Part shown: piece after piece, positions 53,011-53,330 of the stretch
Position numbering within the stretch: position 1 is the stretch's first letter
Layout: every line of letters starts with the position of its first letter
DNA from: SAR202 cluster bacterium
Lineage (GTDB): Bacteria; Chloroflexota; Dehalococcoidia; Lucifugimonadales; VXLM01
DNA: 53,330 nucleotides
Reading direction: 5' to 3'
Assembly: GCA_022448725.1 (NCBI GenBank)
Contig: JAKUTR010000017.1
Coordinates: forward strand, 1 to 53,330
Notes under the pieces: generated by a model
Databases searched by the model: none
Told to the model about the DNA's origin: nothing
Seen by the model: only the letters and a program-made list of their open reading frames with translations
Position numbers and translations under genes: made by a program

Positions 53011-53330
53011 ATGGGCATAAGATTGAATCACGCAGGCGTTGTGGTGAGGGATCTTGAAAAAGCTGTGACATTCTACAGGGACGTGATCGGGCTCGAGGTA
53101 ATGGAACGACTAGATCGTATTGGTCCAGAGATCGATCAAGTTGTGGGGTATGAAAACAGCCGTCTGCTGATCGCAAAAATGAACGCTCCGAGCGAAGATC
53201 ATCTTGTAGAACTAATCCAGTACGTGCGTCCAGAACCTCTTCAACGACATTCGGAAGAACGCAGTCAAATCGGAGCCAGCCACATTGCGTTTTTCGTCGA
53301 TGATATCGATGACAAATTCAACGCGATTAT
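53011..53330 (+). CDS. VOC (glyoxalase/bleomycin resistance) family protein, N-terminal part
   Basis: The gene begins at an ATG with an AGGAGG ribosome site and runs off the window after 106 complete codons. The protein starts IRLNHAGVVVRDLEKAVTFY, the first metal-binding strand of the vicinal oxygen chelate fold, with DVIGLEV next. LIQYVRPEP and ASHIAFFVDDID, the start of the second half, follow. It could be methylmalonyl-CoA epimerase, a glyoxalase or a dioxygenase; the missing end prevents a choice. It is 148 bases after gapA with no clear terminator between. Confidence 0.9.
   Translation, partial: MGIRLNHAGVVVRDLEKAVTFYRDVIGLEVMERLDRIGPEIDQVVGYENSRLLIAKMNAPSEDHLVELIQYVRPEPLQRHSEERSQIGASHIAFFVDDIDDKFNAI

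Noticed and set aside
1-53330. CRISPR array, insertion sequence, integrase or prophage
   Set aside because: No regularly spaced direct repeats, transposase, integrase or phage structural gene was recognised, and tRNA-Ala shows no attachment-site duplication in view.

Overview
The window (53,330 bases) is a dense bacterial chromosome segment. Its content fits a marine Chloroflexota lineage, most likely the SAR202 group. This is inferred from gene content, with no database search: an alternative complex III respiratory operon, a luciferase-like flavin monooxygenase, a phytanoyl-CoA dioxygenase relative, an enolase-superfamily sugar-acid dehydratase, SDR and SMP-30 enzymes, paired M20 amidohydrolases, an ImuB/DnaE2 mutagenesis cassette behind a GAAC-N4-GTTC box, and frequent TTG starts. 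No insertion sequence, prophage, CRISPR array or rRNA was seen.

Layout. 1-9.0 kb: end of an amidase, an M1 aminopeptidase, two tandem M20 amidohydrolases, glycerate kinase, a LutC-like protein and type III pantothenate kinase. 9.1-13.2 kb: a hydroxypyruvate isomerase-like gene overlapping a homodimeric 2-oxoacid dehydrogenase E1, then a cyclophilin lipoprotein and a perfect 16-bp-stem terminator. 13.2-17.1 kb: a membrane-anchored vWA-like protein, a small lipoprotein and CoaBC. 17.1-25.4 kb: an accessory catabolic region with a PhyH-family dioxygenase, SMP-30 lactonase, SDR, NHL-repeat protein, SelA-like PLP enzyme, Asp-box sialidase-like protein and two oligopeptide-type ABC ATPases. 25.6-29.3 kb: an operon of acid-sugar dehydratase, NodU-type carbamoyltransferase and family 2 glycosyltransferase. 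29.6-34.7 kb: imuB, a DUF6504-like gene, dnaE2 and an SRPBCC gene. 34.8-35.2 kb: tmRNA. 35.3-44.1 kb: a lipoprotein cytochrome c, then the complete ACIII operon on the minus strand. 44.3-53.3 kb: a 3-hydroxyisobutyrate dehydrogenase relative with a thiolase, a threonine synthase-like enzyme, a class III aminotransferase, ftsY, a small zinc-ribbon protein, a luciferase-like monooxygenase, tRNA-Ala(CGC), gapA and the start of a VOC-fold gene.

How it fits together. The accessory genes point to a heterotroph living on amides, peptides and sugar acids. Lactonase, dehydrogenase, dehydratase, isomerase, reductase and glycerate kinase activities could feed glycerate into glycolysis next to gapA. Electrons would pass from quinol through ACIII to a cytochrome c. 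The best candidates for less-described biology are the SOS-type mutasome cassette without an adjacent imuA, the dehydratase/carbamoyltransferase/glycosyltransferase operon, the unidentified 117-residue membrane protein heading the ACIII operon, and the vWA-like/transmembrane/FHA-like protein.
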